Source of the DNA: JAFGNB01 sp050304135
GTDB taxonomy: Bacteria > Fibrobacterota > Chitinivibrionia > Chitinivibrionales > Chitinispirillaceae
Length of the DNA stretch: 64,000 nt
Reading direction: 5' to 3'
NCBI GenBank assembly: GCA_050304135.1
Contig: JBNLDC010000067.1
Location: 62,001 to 126,000 of the forward strand
This document shows positions 43,574 through 51,648 of the stretch, one piece after another (the stretch's first letter is position 1; each line of letters begins with the position of its first letter). A program made the translations under genes and the position numbers. The notes beneath the pieces were generated by a model. It did not search any database and had not been told where the DNA came from. It was given only the letters and a program-made list of their open reading frames with translations.

Positions 43574-45140
43574 CAGAAAGCGGTTTGATTTTCAAAAATA
43601 TAGACCGGTGCTTATTGCCGGTCTATATTTTTTTCTCTATGCGGCAGAACAACTGTCGGCTCAGGACGTCCGGTTATTCAGAGAGTTCACTCCGCTTTTT
43701 ACCCATACCCCTCTGCAGCTGACCGACCTCCCGGACAGTTCACTGCTCCGTTTGCATTCCACCTTCAATCCGCTGTATTCGGAAAAAGACAGGGCGACAC
43801 ACGGAGACCGGCGTACGGTCGGAATCAGTACCCGGGGTTATTCAGTTGACTGGTTTTCCCGCTTCCGCCAGGTCAACTACTATCTTTCGTGTAACCGCAA
43901 TGCCGCTACAGCCACCTACCGGGATACCTCCGAAGACTATGGTTGCACCTACCGGAGCGTCGGATGGAACCTCGCGGCGGGAGCGACATACCGGAACGGT
44001 AACCTGCTTTTTGGATTCGGTCTCGGCAGACACTGGCCGGAGCGAATGGAACAGGAACATCTCTACGAAATACGCGATGACGTGACGACCTACATAACGA
44101 GAGGGCCCTGGCAATTTACGTTAGATACAAAATGGTTTTTTTCACGTGCCACCACCCGACTATCACTGTTCTCGGGACCAATACACAGCTCCGTGTCGAA
44201 ACTGATTACCAGTGACGAGATGAAATTCCGTTCGTTCCCGCTAACGCTCATTCTTCATCGCGCCGACGGTGGATTCGATTTTTATACCGGCACAACAAGT
44301 GCAGCAACAACCTTCGGGATTGACTATTTTGAGAATGCCGATCTGCAGACTGTTCACAACAGCATGCCGCAGGATATCGCAATCAGTAATTTCCGGTTGG
44401 ATCACTCCGGATATACGAAAGTACCGTTCACCGATTCGCTGGGATGGAATCTGTCGGGATCTCTGGCCGGCGGCTGGGTAGCCAGTTACAATTTCGAACG
44501 GAACCGGTTTACCTTTTTCAAAGCCGATGAGATACGGCTGAGAAATCTGTCGGTCGGTATCGGTACCAAACTGCCGGCCGCACTCACCGCTGGTATTTTC
44601 CATACCTCACTTAAAGGAAACAGTCCGACGGGATTTCTGAAGCTATCGGCACTGAGTGCCTGGTCGATTTTCCGGCCACTTGACTATCAGTATACTAATG
44701 CGGAACTGCGTTATCATGAAACAGGAGGCTTCATAAACCGCAAATGCACCCTGTCGTTTCTTGAAGTTACCCCGCAACTTGCACTGTCCTATTTTACCGC
44801 CCATGCCACAGCAACTTATTCCCATAAAGAAATTGTCGTACTGCTGCCCGTCTACATTGACACGGTAGCAAAAGACTTTTTCGACATACGGCTGCTGTTA
44901 CTGGAACCCGCACTGAGGGTTTCCTCCCGGTTGGGAAGAATACAGTTTTATGGAACCATCTCACAGAAACTCCCGTTTCCTTTTAAAACGGCCCCTTCTG
45001 CAGAACAGGGAACATCCCCCGAAGCAAACCATCAGATCAGTACAACAACATGGGGAGGAACGATGATGGCAATTTCGGCTGTCTGGGATGTGCGACGGTC
45101 GGGCATCGCAAACAGAGTCTTTCATAGGGCAGAACAGTAA
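43557..45140 (+). CDS. Outer-membrane beta-barrel protein, coupled to the upstream lipoprotein
   Basis: A 527-residue protein opening at GTG 43557, 17 bases before the upstream stop. The exact start is uncertain (TTG 43566 is possible). A hydrophobic signal (PVLIAGLYFFLYAAEQLSAQ) is followed by regularly alternating strands rich in Tyr, Phe, Arg and Thr (WFSRFRQVNYYLSCNRNAAT, GNLLFGFGLGRHWPE, WQFTLDTKWFFSRATTRLSL). The pattern is that of a large barrel. The C-terminal ~60 residues are less regular and the last residue is not aromatic. The tight overlap with a lipoprotein gene suggests a functional pair, in topology like a TonB-independent pore plus surface lipoprotein. No named family recognised. 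Confidence 0.75.
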   Translation: MYSLNSRKRFDFQKYRPVLIAGLYFFLYAAEQLSAQDVRLFREFTPLFTHTPLQLTDLPDSSLLRLHSTFNPLYSEKDRATHGDRRTVGISTRGYSVDWFSRFRQVNYYLSCNRNAATATYRDTSEDYGCTYRSVGWNLAAGATYRNGNLLFGFGLGRHWPERMEQEHLYEIRDDVTTYITRGPWQFTLDTKWFFSRATTRLSLFSGPIHSSVSKLITSDEMKFRSFPLTLILHRADGGFDFYTGTTSAATTFGIDYFENADLQTVHNSMPQDIAISNFRLDHSGYTKVPFTDSLGWNLSGSLAGGWVASYNFERNRFTFFKADEIRLRNLSVGIGTKLPAALTAGIFHTSLKGNSPTGFLKLSALSAWSIFRPLDYQYTNAELRYHETGGFINRKCTLSFLEVTPQLALSYFTAHATATYSHKEIVVLLPVYIDTVAKDFFDIRLLLLEPALRVSSRLGRIQFYGTISQKLPFPFKTAPSAEQGTSPEANHQISTTTWGGTMMAISAVWDVRRSGIANRVFHRAEQ

Positions 45141-45508
45141 TAGTCGGGTTACGAATACCTACATAAAGCTTGTTTGAGCTTAGTGTAAACACATGTGACA
45201 AAATCTTGGGTGCCTGCGAAGCATGTATTCGTTGATGAAATTGTACCTGCAGTTGTCAGTCGTTTTCCCGGATACTATCCACCGGTCGCTGGATCAACCA
45301 CTTCAATATTGATTTCATAAACTCCGGTTTTAAGTTGAACAGGAAAATTTCTTCTCCGGTAGGTGTGAGGGTATTTCATTACCGGTTTTCCCCTATACCA
45401 CAGTTCCACCCTCATATCCCGGTTCGGCTCCTATTGAATTTCAATTTTACCACTGACCTTAGAATCATTTTCCCCCACTTCCCGGAGAAATTCTCAACGT
45501 GTCGACAC
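45141..45508. other. Gene-free convergent region
   Basis: 368 bases between convergent genes. No terminator with a clear T run, no repeat, and no supported small gene was found. Confidence 0.5.
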
Positions 45509-47551
45509 TCAAAGCACTCCCAGCCGCTCCAGTGCTATCTCAGCGGCATCCCGCAGATACACATTTTCAGAAGTGGTATACACCTTCTTCAGGAATGCGT
45601 TCGCATGTTCCCTACCGTCAACGCTTTTTTCAAACACCCTTACTATTTTTATCTGCACACCCGTTTCCGATTCAGGGAACACTTTTTCAAGATACGGAAA
45701 CACAGGTGAGCCGATTTTAGCCAGTGCGTCAACCGCTTCGTCGGGAACCTTGTGCCTGCGGCTGTCCAGCAATTCAATGAGTTGCTTGATCGCCTCACCC
45801 CTGTTGGTGCGGATATTCCCGAGAATTCGTATCAGTGACCACTGAAAATTAGTCGTCCCCGACCATGATTGTGAAGCGGATCGTCTGAGCGCCCGGAGCA
45901 CCTTTGCCTCGGCGGGAGCGGCGCGTTGACCGTAGAGCACCAGCCGCTCAGCCGCCGACATCTTTTCGTAGCTGTTCTCCGAAGAGAGATTTCCGATCAG
46001 CGAATCGACCGACGGTACGAACCCGGATACCTCGATGCCGAGTTTGAGACAGAGTTCGATGCCGTCACTCCATTGACTCCCCTGCAGCAGATACATGAAT
46101 GACTTCTTCACAAACGGCCCCAGCAGTTCAGCCGCATACATCACTACCGCCGAATCCGTTTTTCCTTCCTCCACCCGCTGCAGTGTCTGCCCGAGCAGAC
46201 GCTTGAGATCCTCCGCCATCTCCTTGTCAGCAGGGAGACGGGCATACAATGCCGCCAGCCAGCCGAGAACCAGCCGGTTCTCTTCGAGTGTATTCACGCC
46301 GTACTTGAACATCTGCGCATCGAGAAAATTTTGTACCCTCCCGACAGTTCGTTCGTCGAGGGTTTTCGCCGCCTGCGCGCCGTACTTTTCAAACAGGTAG
46401 ATCAGCATCGGATTAACCCCGCCGTCACGGCTTTTAAAGCCGTGGCAGGCATTGTAGAACGCCTTGCTGAAGCGAACGGTTTTCTCCTTCCCGACATTAC
46501 CTTTCGTCTCGGCGGTGACATACTCATCGAGTCTCTTTTTTTGCACGGTGAAACGTTTTCCCGAGAGGTTCTTGTCGCAAAAGAAAAGTTCATCGAGAAT
46601 ATTATGGTGGATCTGCCGGTCGGCGATGTCCAGATACGCCAACCCTGCCTTCCATTCTTTATCGTCGATGCTACTGTCCATTGCACAGTAAGCAAGAATC
46701 TCATAACAGATGTGCGTCACCGGGCGATCGTTTTTCCGTACCAGACCCTGCAGGAGATGATCTCGGTATTGAGGATCCATGACCCCCGCCTTGCGCAGGC
46801 TATAGGCCCCCATGTCGTGCACATACCCGCACGCGGAATCCACCGATACGTTAAGCAGTAACGCAATAAGCCCTCTGGTGTCACTGCGCTTCACCAGTGT
46901 CTTTACTGATTCGTACTCATTTCCGCACGGCAGTTCCTCTTCACGGTTTCCCGGTTCCGCCACTTTTTCCGCAGTAACGGTCACGGCTTGCCTCGTCTGC
47001 TCCCGTGGAAACAGTGATGCTATTTCTTCGGTAATCGGAAGCCGGGTGGTATACGAGGAGACGATCTCTCCGGTGACGACGTCGATGATTCTCGCATTGA
47101 TTTCTACCGTTGTTTTAAGCCGGGAGTACGTACCGGTAAGCAGATAGTCAACGGGAGCGATACTGGCCAGTTTCCGTGCTTCATCCACCTCCATAAATCC
47201 CGACAGACTCAGAGCGTGTTCGGTGGCGATCGCATCCAGCCGCGACCGTTCGAAAATCCGGATATTCGACTGACGGATACTCAGAGCGGATAGAAGCTGC
47301 TCAGTAAAAAATTCGCCGAAGCGGTTGAGGGTATCCCGTGCGGATGTCTGAACCGGAGAAAACCGAACCACCGCCAGACGTATCGGACGGTCTCCTTCGA
47401 GTGAAGAAACGATGCTTTTTGCGAGATCCTGACTCGATTGGCCGCCTGCCGCAGCAGTTGCACCAGATCGCAGCGAAGAGGAACAGGAGAGCAGTGCATT
47501 TACTGTCAGGAGAAGCAACAGTTGAATGATGATACATTTCCGGATAGTCAT
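45509..47551 (-). CDS. Lipoprotein with FlgO/CsgG-like domain and HEAT-like repeats
   Basis: A 680-residue exported lipoprotein. AAGGAA lies nine bases before ATG 47551 and the signal ends in LLSC (Cys23). Residues ~50-190 match the FlgO/CsgG style of domain: IRLAVVRFSPVQTSARDTLN, NIRIFERSRLDAIATEHALS, PVDYLLTGTYSRLKTTVEIN and RIIDVVTGEIVSSYTTRLP. The remainder (~215-680) is helical. Its last ~120 residues show HEAT-like pairs (KQLIELLDSRRHKVPDEAVD, NVYLRDAAEIALERLGV). A periplasm-facing outer-membrane assembly or scaffold role is plausible for the first domain; the combination with HEAT-like repeats is not one I can name. The gene stands alone. Confidence 0.8.
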   Translation of the reverse strand: MTIRKCIIIQLLLLLTVNALLSCSSSLRSGATAAAGGQSSQDLAKSIVSSLEGDRPIRLAVVRFSPVQTSARDTLNRFGEFFTEQLLSALSIRQSNIRIFERSRLDAIATEHALSLSGFMEVDEARKLASIAPVDYLLTGTYSRLKTTVEINARIIDVVTGEIVSSYTTRLPITEEIASLFPREQTRQAVTVTAEKVAEPGNREEELPCGNEYESVKTLVKRSDTRGLIALLLNVSVDSACGYVHDMGAYSLRKAGVMDPQYRDHLLQGLVRKNDRPVTHICYEILAYCAMDSSIDDKEWKAGLAYLDIADRQIHHNILDELFFCDKNLSGKRFTVQKKRLDEYVTAETKGNVGKEKTVRFSKAFYNACHGFKSRDGGVNPMLIYLFEKYGAQAAKTLDERTVGRVQNFLDAQMFKYGVNTLEENRLVLGWLAALYARLPADKEMAEDLKRLLGQTLQRVEEGKTDSAVVMYAAELLGPFVKKSFMYLLQGSQWSDGIELCLKLGIEVSGFVPSVDSLIGNLSSENSYEKMSAAERLVLYGQRAAPAEAKVLRALRRSASQSWSGTTNFQWSLIRILGNIRTNRGEAIKQLIELLDSRRHKVPDEAVDALAKIGSPVFPYLEKVFPESETGVQIKIVRVFEKSVDGREHANAFLKKVYTTSENVYLRDAAEIALERLGVL

Positions 47552-48120
47552 CTACGGTGGTTCCTTTCAATAGAGCCAAGAGTTGTGGTGATCCATTTAA
47601 TTTAATTTAATTTTACGTAGCGCGATTTATTCATACTTTTATCGAAGTACATCCCGCTTATAGAAACAAAAAACGGTGAAACGGACTACCCTACTAAATT
47701 AACTACGACCCCAGGCAAACGCAATCATCTCCTGCAGCGTAGCGGTATTCTACACCATTCAACTCCACTATTGCACCTTTCTCAACTATCGCATAGTACG
47801 GGTAAATTCGAGTTTTCTGAACCTCACCCCGACTCCTGCGGAGCGAGACGCAAGGGAAGAGGTGGTGAAGAAATACCCGTTTAAAATACCCATTACCAGA
47901 AATAGGTCATGGAGCATTTGTCTTTTTGAAACACCTGCTAATTAAACTGCTGTTTTTTATTAATTGTACTCATGTTAAAATTTGGAACTTTCCGCCATAT
48001 GACCTATATTTATTGACAGAATTGAGGGGTGGTCCTTTGTCGGGATGCTACGACGATGTCTATACAGTAAAGCACTAGTATGGTATAGCCTTGATACCCC
48101 TTCCAGCACAGGAGAAGCCT
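47552..48120. other. AT-rich gene-free region
   Basis: 569 bases upstream of two divergent genes. A short block at about 47818-47870 (CCTCACCCCGACTCC ... AGGGAAGAGG) resembles widespread intergenic repeats and is loosely similar, inverted, to DNA near 51440-51512. No gene recognised. Confidence 0.5.
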
Positions 48121-48987
48121 ATGAAATTTGCAACCTGCATTACAACGGCGACCCTTCTTCGATGTATTCTCACTACTCCCACCTGGTCAACCGAAATCGC
48201 AGAAGAACAGTACCCGGATACCGTTTCCGCGCACATTATCCTGAACAATGGCCAAAACGCCGATATCGGTCTTCTGGATACCGCCGGTATTTTCATCCGG
48301 TACCTCAGAAACGGTCAACCGGTAAATTGCAAAAAATCATTTATTGCACAACTGATCATCGGTGCAGATACGGTACTATTCGCACGACCTGAACCGGCAG
48401 TAATATCGGATACGACCTTGCCGCTTCCTCTTTCGGCGGAACAAATGGCTGGAGCCAAACTAAAACCGAATTCCGTATCATCAGAGGAATTTCATAGGAA
48501 TATGTTCCCGATATGGTATCAAGAATATAATGAGAGAGCACGCGCTGGTGAGCTCATGAATTATCTGGGAATTGCTCTTCAGTTTACCTCCCCCTTAATT
48601 GCAGAAAGCAATGTCTTGTTGGCAGCAGGTACCGGACTGGGAGGTGCAGCCTGCAGTATTCTTGGTTTGCAAATAGCAACAAACAACAATCTGTATGCAA
48701 TCAACCTTCTCTATCAGGCAAAAAACTGTAAACCGATAAATACCTTCCGATTTGTACGGGCCAAAAGAATCATTAACGCTTTGTACATTATCGGAGGTAT
48801 ATTTTCAGTCGTTGGTCCTCAGATAGCAATAGGATCAGAACATACTTCTACAACCCATGTTACCTACTTCCTCTCTCCAGTCAGTCTGATTATAACCGGT
48901 GCTGCCGGAATCGTGCAGATAGTTACTATCCGAAGAATGCGGGCAACCGTAAACAGGATGAACAGAGAGTGGAAAAGCAGGGATTAG
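48121..48987 (+). CDS. Exported/membrane protein of unknown function
   Basis: A 288-residue protein. ATG 48121 has AGGAG six bases upstream; the frame could extend to 48091 but without a site. A weak signal sequence (CITTATLLRCILTTPTWS) precedes a small soluble part (SAHIILNNGQNADIGLLDTA). Four or so hydrophobic helices follow in the second half: TSPLIAESNVLLAAGTGLGG, AKRIINALYIIGGIFSVVGP and FLSPVSLIITGAAGIVQIVT. It ends in a basic tail (RRMRATVNRMNREWKSRD). Codon use is more AT-rich than in the surrounding genes, which hints at acquisition or weak expression. No family recognised. Confidence 0.7.
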   Translation: MKFATCITTATLLRCILTTPTWSTEIAEEQYPDTVSAHIILNNGQNADIGLLDTAGIFIRYLRNGQPVNCKKSFIAQLIIGADTVLFARPEPAVISDTTLPLPLSAEQMAGAKLKPNSVSSEEFHRNMFPIWYQEYNERARAGELMNYLGIALQFTSPLIAESNVLLAAGTGLGGAACSILGLQIATNNNLYAINLLYQAKNCKPINTFRFVRAKRIINALYIIGGIFSVVGPQIAIGSEHTSTTHVTYFLSPVSLIITGAAGIVQIVTIRRMRATVNRMNREWKSRD

Positions 48988-49623
48988 CATTCAGGATTCG
49001 ACTAACGATCATTGCACGCCTCTACGTCCTGCGTCACAGACGACAACTCAATCTCCCAATTCTCACCCAGTAAACATTTACACCCAACAATGCCTCCCTT
49101 CAGCAAGGGAGGTGGTCCCATCAATCGGAACCGGAGGGATTCTACGGAAATAAAGCGATGAAATTTCTCTACAAAAGTAAGCACCATTACCTGCGAAAAC
49201 AAAGGTGCAGAGCCTGAAGTAAAAAAAAACTCCGTATATCCTTTTCGCTACATAGATCCCGGCTTTTGCCGGGATGACGACAACATGTATACACAGAAAA
49301 ATCTTTGGCGGACAGTAAATCGTAGTAATGCATAATGATCTGCCGTTCACGATAAATCATTCATCTCCCATCCATGTTACAACCCGGTTTACCATGAACA
49401 GCAACTTATTGCCACCGGACCACCCCCAACTCCAACCGATTCCACATATTTTCTCCTTTCCTTCACTCCCACCCCCGTGACCGATATATTTTATACGCAA
49501 CAGTACCAGCATCTCAGCTACATTTACAGGTGTAATAGTTCTTCAATTACAAGGAGTACCACTGCGTAACGCTGGCATTAGATGTTGAGTTTCTACCAAA
49601 CTTTACATTCCGGGGGGAATTTT
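48988..49623. other. Intergenic region with dispersed repeats, upstream of the GH10 gene
   Basis: 636 gene-free bases. Holds one copy of the CTCCCTTCAGCAAGG repeat (49092-49150) and a hairpin GATCCCGG-CTTTTG-CCGGGATGACG (about 49256-49281). An AT-rich stretch with TATATTTTATAC near 49483-49496 probably serves the xylanase promoter. Confidence 0.6.
49092..49150. repeat. Dispersed intergenic repeat B, copy 1
   Basis: CCTCCCTTCAGCAAGGGAGG followed by TGGTCCCATCAATCGGAACC and GGAGGGATT. The start forms a hairpin. Nearly identical to 51571-51628; the two copies flank the GH10 gene in the same orientation. Confidence 0.8.
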
Positions 49624-51303
49624 ATGGGGAGAACATCACCTCGTTTACTTGCAACCGCAGCTATCACCATGCTGACTGCCGCCACCCTGTTTCAGACACA
49701 CGCCGCACTCAGCGCCGCTTACCGGGCTCAGACCGATGCCGCGATCGATACCGTCCGCAAGGGCGATCTGTCCGTAGTGGTACTCTTTGGTGCCGACAAA
49801 CAGCCTTTGGCAAACAGTCAAATCAGTGTAAAACAGATTCAGAATCATTTCGGCTTCGGCGCTTCGGTCTGCTGGGACAGCGGATTCGTTAAAATCGGTA
49901 AAAAAGCGTACGGTGACCAGGTGAAGAAATACTTTGAGTGGGTCACGCCTGAAAACGAGATGAAATGGTATTACAACGACACCACCGGCGGACAGCCATG
50001 CGACCCCGGGTTTTACGATCACGGCGATTCGATCGTCGACTGGGCACTCGCAAACGGTCTCAACGTCCGCGGTCACAACCTCTTCTGGAACGAGCGGGTG
50101 GAGTTCCAGGCGTACTGCTCGCGGCCGTACGGTCCCTACGATGGTGTGGACTCCTCAACCGAAATCAAAACTCTCAGCACCGAAGACCGCGAAGCCTTCA
50201 TCGGCGAGATGACCACCCGGATCGATGACATGGTCACCCGGTACAAAGGCAAGGTGAAACATTGGGACGCCGTCAACGAGGTGGTGCACTTCACCACTGA
50301 TAACGACGGCGCCCGAGAGGTGAAGACACCGGGACTTCTGGCAACCTGGACCGGGAAGACCGGCAACGGCGGAGCCGAGGTGTTCAACTGGATTCTCGAC
50401 CAGACCCGCGCCATCGACCCGACCGTCAAGCTTTGTGTAAATGAATACAACGTGATAGAACAGTCACACGACGAAGATGCCTATACCTCAATGATCAACA
50501 AAATCAACAGTGGTGCTGCAGCCGGAGCGAAAATTGATATAATAGGATTCGAGGGACATTTCGGAGATATGATCTCGCGCACCCAGAACGGTTCCTACGT
50601 CGGGTACGAATCGGTCATCAACACCATTGCGCAGGGAGTCAACATCGGCAGCAGCACTATGGAGTTCTGGTTCACCGAGGTTGACTGGAACAACCAGACA
50701 CCAGGCGCTACCCCCGACAACATGGAAGAACTGATGCGCTTTGCCTTCTCCCGGAAAGATTTCGGTGGCCTGCTGCTGTGGATCTGGTGGGGTGGGCGGC
50801 TCTGGCGGGATGATCTGGTCAGTTTTCTGGTAGATGAAAATTTAGGCGAGACCGAAACCGGTGCACGGTGGCGCACCTTGCGGCAGCAGTGGACCACACC
50901 GGACACCACCCTGACCACCGATGCCAACGGCAAGCTTACCTTCCGGGGATTTTACGGCACCTACACCTTCCAGGACAGCAACACCACGGCAGCTTTCACT
51001 CCGGATAAAAAGTCCGATACCGTCTGGATACAGCCAACAGCGGTTACCGTACCTTCAAAGATGGCGAAATCGATGCGCCTGCAGATCAACGGTCGAACAA
51101 TGTACGTCAACCACACCGCTATCTCCGAGGGGCAACTCTATTTGAGCGCCTTCTCGCTCTCCGGCAAACTGCTCGCGCGGGTTCCCGTTTCCTTTGACAA
51201 CGGTCTTTCCGCAAACACCGACCTGCCTGCCGGATGCCACTTCTACCAGATCGGCACCAACAGGGAGAAGTTGATTTCAGGGAGAATTGTCAACCTCCAG
51301 TAA
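49624..51303 (+). CDS. Secreted GH10 endo-beta-1,4-xylanase with sorting tail
   Basis: A 559-residue exported xylanase. I chose ATG 49624 (G-rich site seven bases upstream) over ATG 49582. A signal peptide (LLATAAITMLTAATLFQTHA) is followed by a short beta-strand lead-in and the GH10 barrel (~70-410). Motifs: FEWVTPENEMKWYYN, VRGHNLFWNERV, the acid/base Glu219 in WDAVNEVVH, LCVNEYNVIEQ, IGFEGHFGD, the nucleophile Glu352 in WFTEVDWNN, and LLLWIWWGGRLWRDD. Catalytic residues are intact. After a linker domain (~420-480), the last ~80 residues (MRLQINGRTMYVNHTAISEG ... ISGRIVNLQ) form a T9SS-like sorting domain. It should cleave xylan outside the cell. Followed by a strong bidirectional terminator. 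Confidence 0.96.
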   Translation: MGRTSPRLLATAAITMLTAATLFQTHAALSAAYRAQTDAAIDTVRKGDLSVVVLFGADKQPLANSQISVKQIQNHFGFGASVCWDSGFVKIGKKAYGDQVKKYFEWVTPENEMKWYYNDTTGGQPCDPGFYDHGDSIVDWALANGLNVRGHNLFWNERVEFQAYCSRPYGPYDGVDSSTEIKTLSTEDREAFIGEMTTRIDDMVTRYKGKVKHWDAVNEVVHFTTDNDGAREVKTPGLLATWTGKTGNGGAEVFNWILDQTRAIDPTVKLCVNEYNVIEQSHDEDAYTSMINKINSGAAAGAKIDIIGFEGHFGDMISRTQNGSYVGYESVINTIAQGVNIGSSTMEFWFTEVDWNNQTPGATPDNMEELMRFAFSRKDFGGLLLWIWWGGRLWRDDLVSFLVDENLGETETGARWRTLRQQWTTPDTTLTTDANGKLTFRGFYGTYTFQDSNTTAAFTPDKKSDTVWIQPTAVTVPSKMAKSMRLQINGRTMYVNHTAISEGQLYLSAFSLSGKLLARVPVSFDNGLSANTDLPAGCHFYQIGTNREKLISGRIVNLQ

Positions 51304-51333
51304 TATAATACTGCCGTATAAGGTTATGCAGAC

Positions 51334-51366
51334 AAAAAAAGGGGCACCGGGGTGCCCCTTTTTTTG
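51334..51366. terminator. Bidirectional rho-independent terminator
   Basis: Seven As, GGGGCACC, GG loop, GGTGCCCC, seven Ts: a fully palindromic stem that works on both strands. It lies 31 bases after the xylanase stop. Confidence 0.93.
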
Positions 51367-51648
51367 TCTCCTCCCCTGCCCATTTCGAGGACCTTAGTAT
51401 CCAGAGCTTCGGTGGCCTTTACCAAGGCATGTTTTTATCATTTCCCCCTCGTCTTGCGGAAAGGCGGTGCACTGAGGGCCTCGAAGTGGGGCGCAGGGGG
51501 TGAGGTTAACAGAAGCCACTAAAAGCGCTCTCCCATTTCTCAACCTGTATCCATCTACACTCGAAAAACACCTCCCTTCAGCAAGGAAGGTGGTCCCGTC
51601 AATCGGGACCGGAGGGATTACAGAGAAACGGGGCAACTAAGTTTTACA
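51367..51648. other. Intergenic region between convergent GH10 and FGE-like genes
   Basis: No gene. Contains repeat-like blocks: CTGAGGGCCTCGAAGTGGGG-type sequence at about 51470-51512 and repeat B copy 2 at 51571-51628. Confidence 0.55.
51571..51628. repeat. Dispersed intergenic repeat B, copy 2
   Basis: CCTCCCTTCAGCAAGGAAGG followed by TGGTCCCGTCAATCGGGACC and GGAGGGATTACAGAGAAA. About 85% identical by eye to 49092-49150. Confidence 0.8.

Noticed and set aside
45335..45720. Plus-strand open frames near the end of the FlgO-like gene
   Set aside because: Mostly antisense to that gene and rich in His/Phe/Pro without structure.
48010..48045. TTGACA at 48013 as a -35 box for the 48121 gene
   Set aside because: No acceptable -10 box lies at 16-18 bases downstream.
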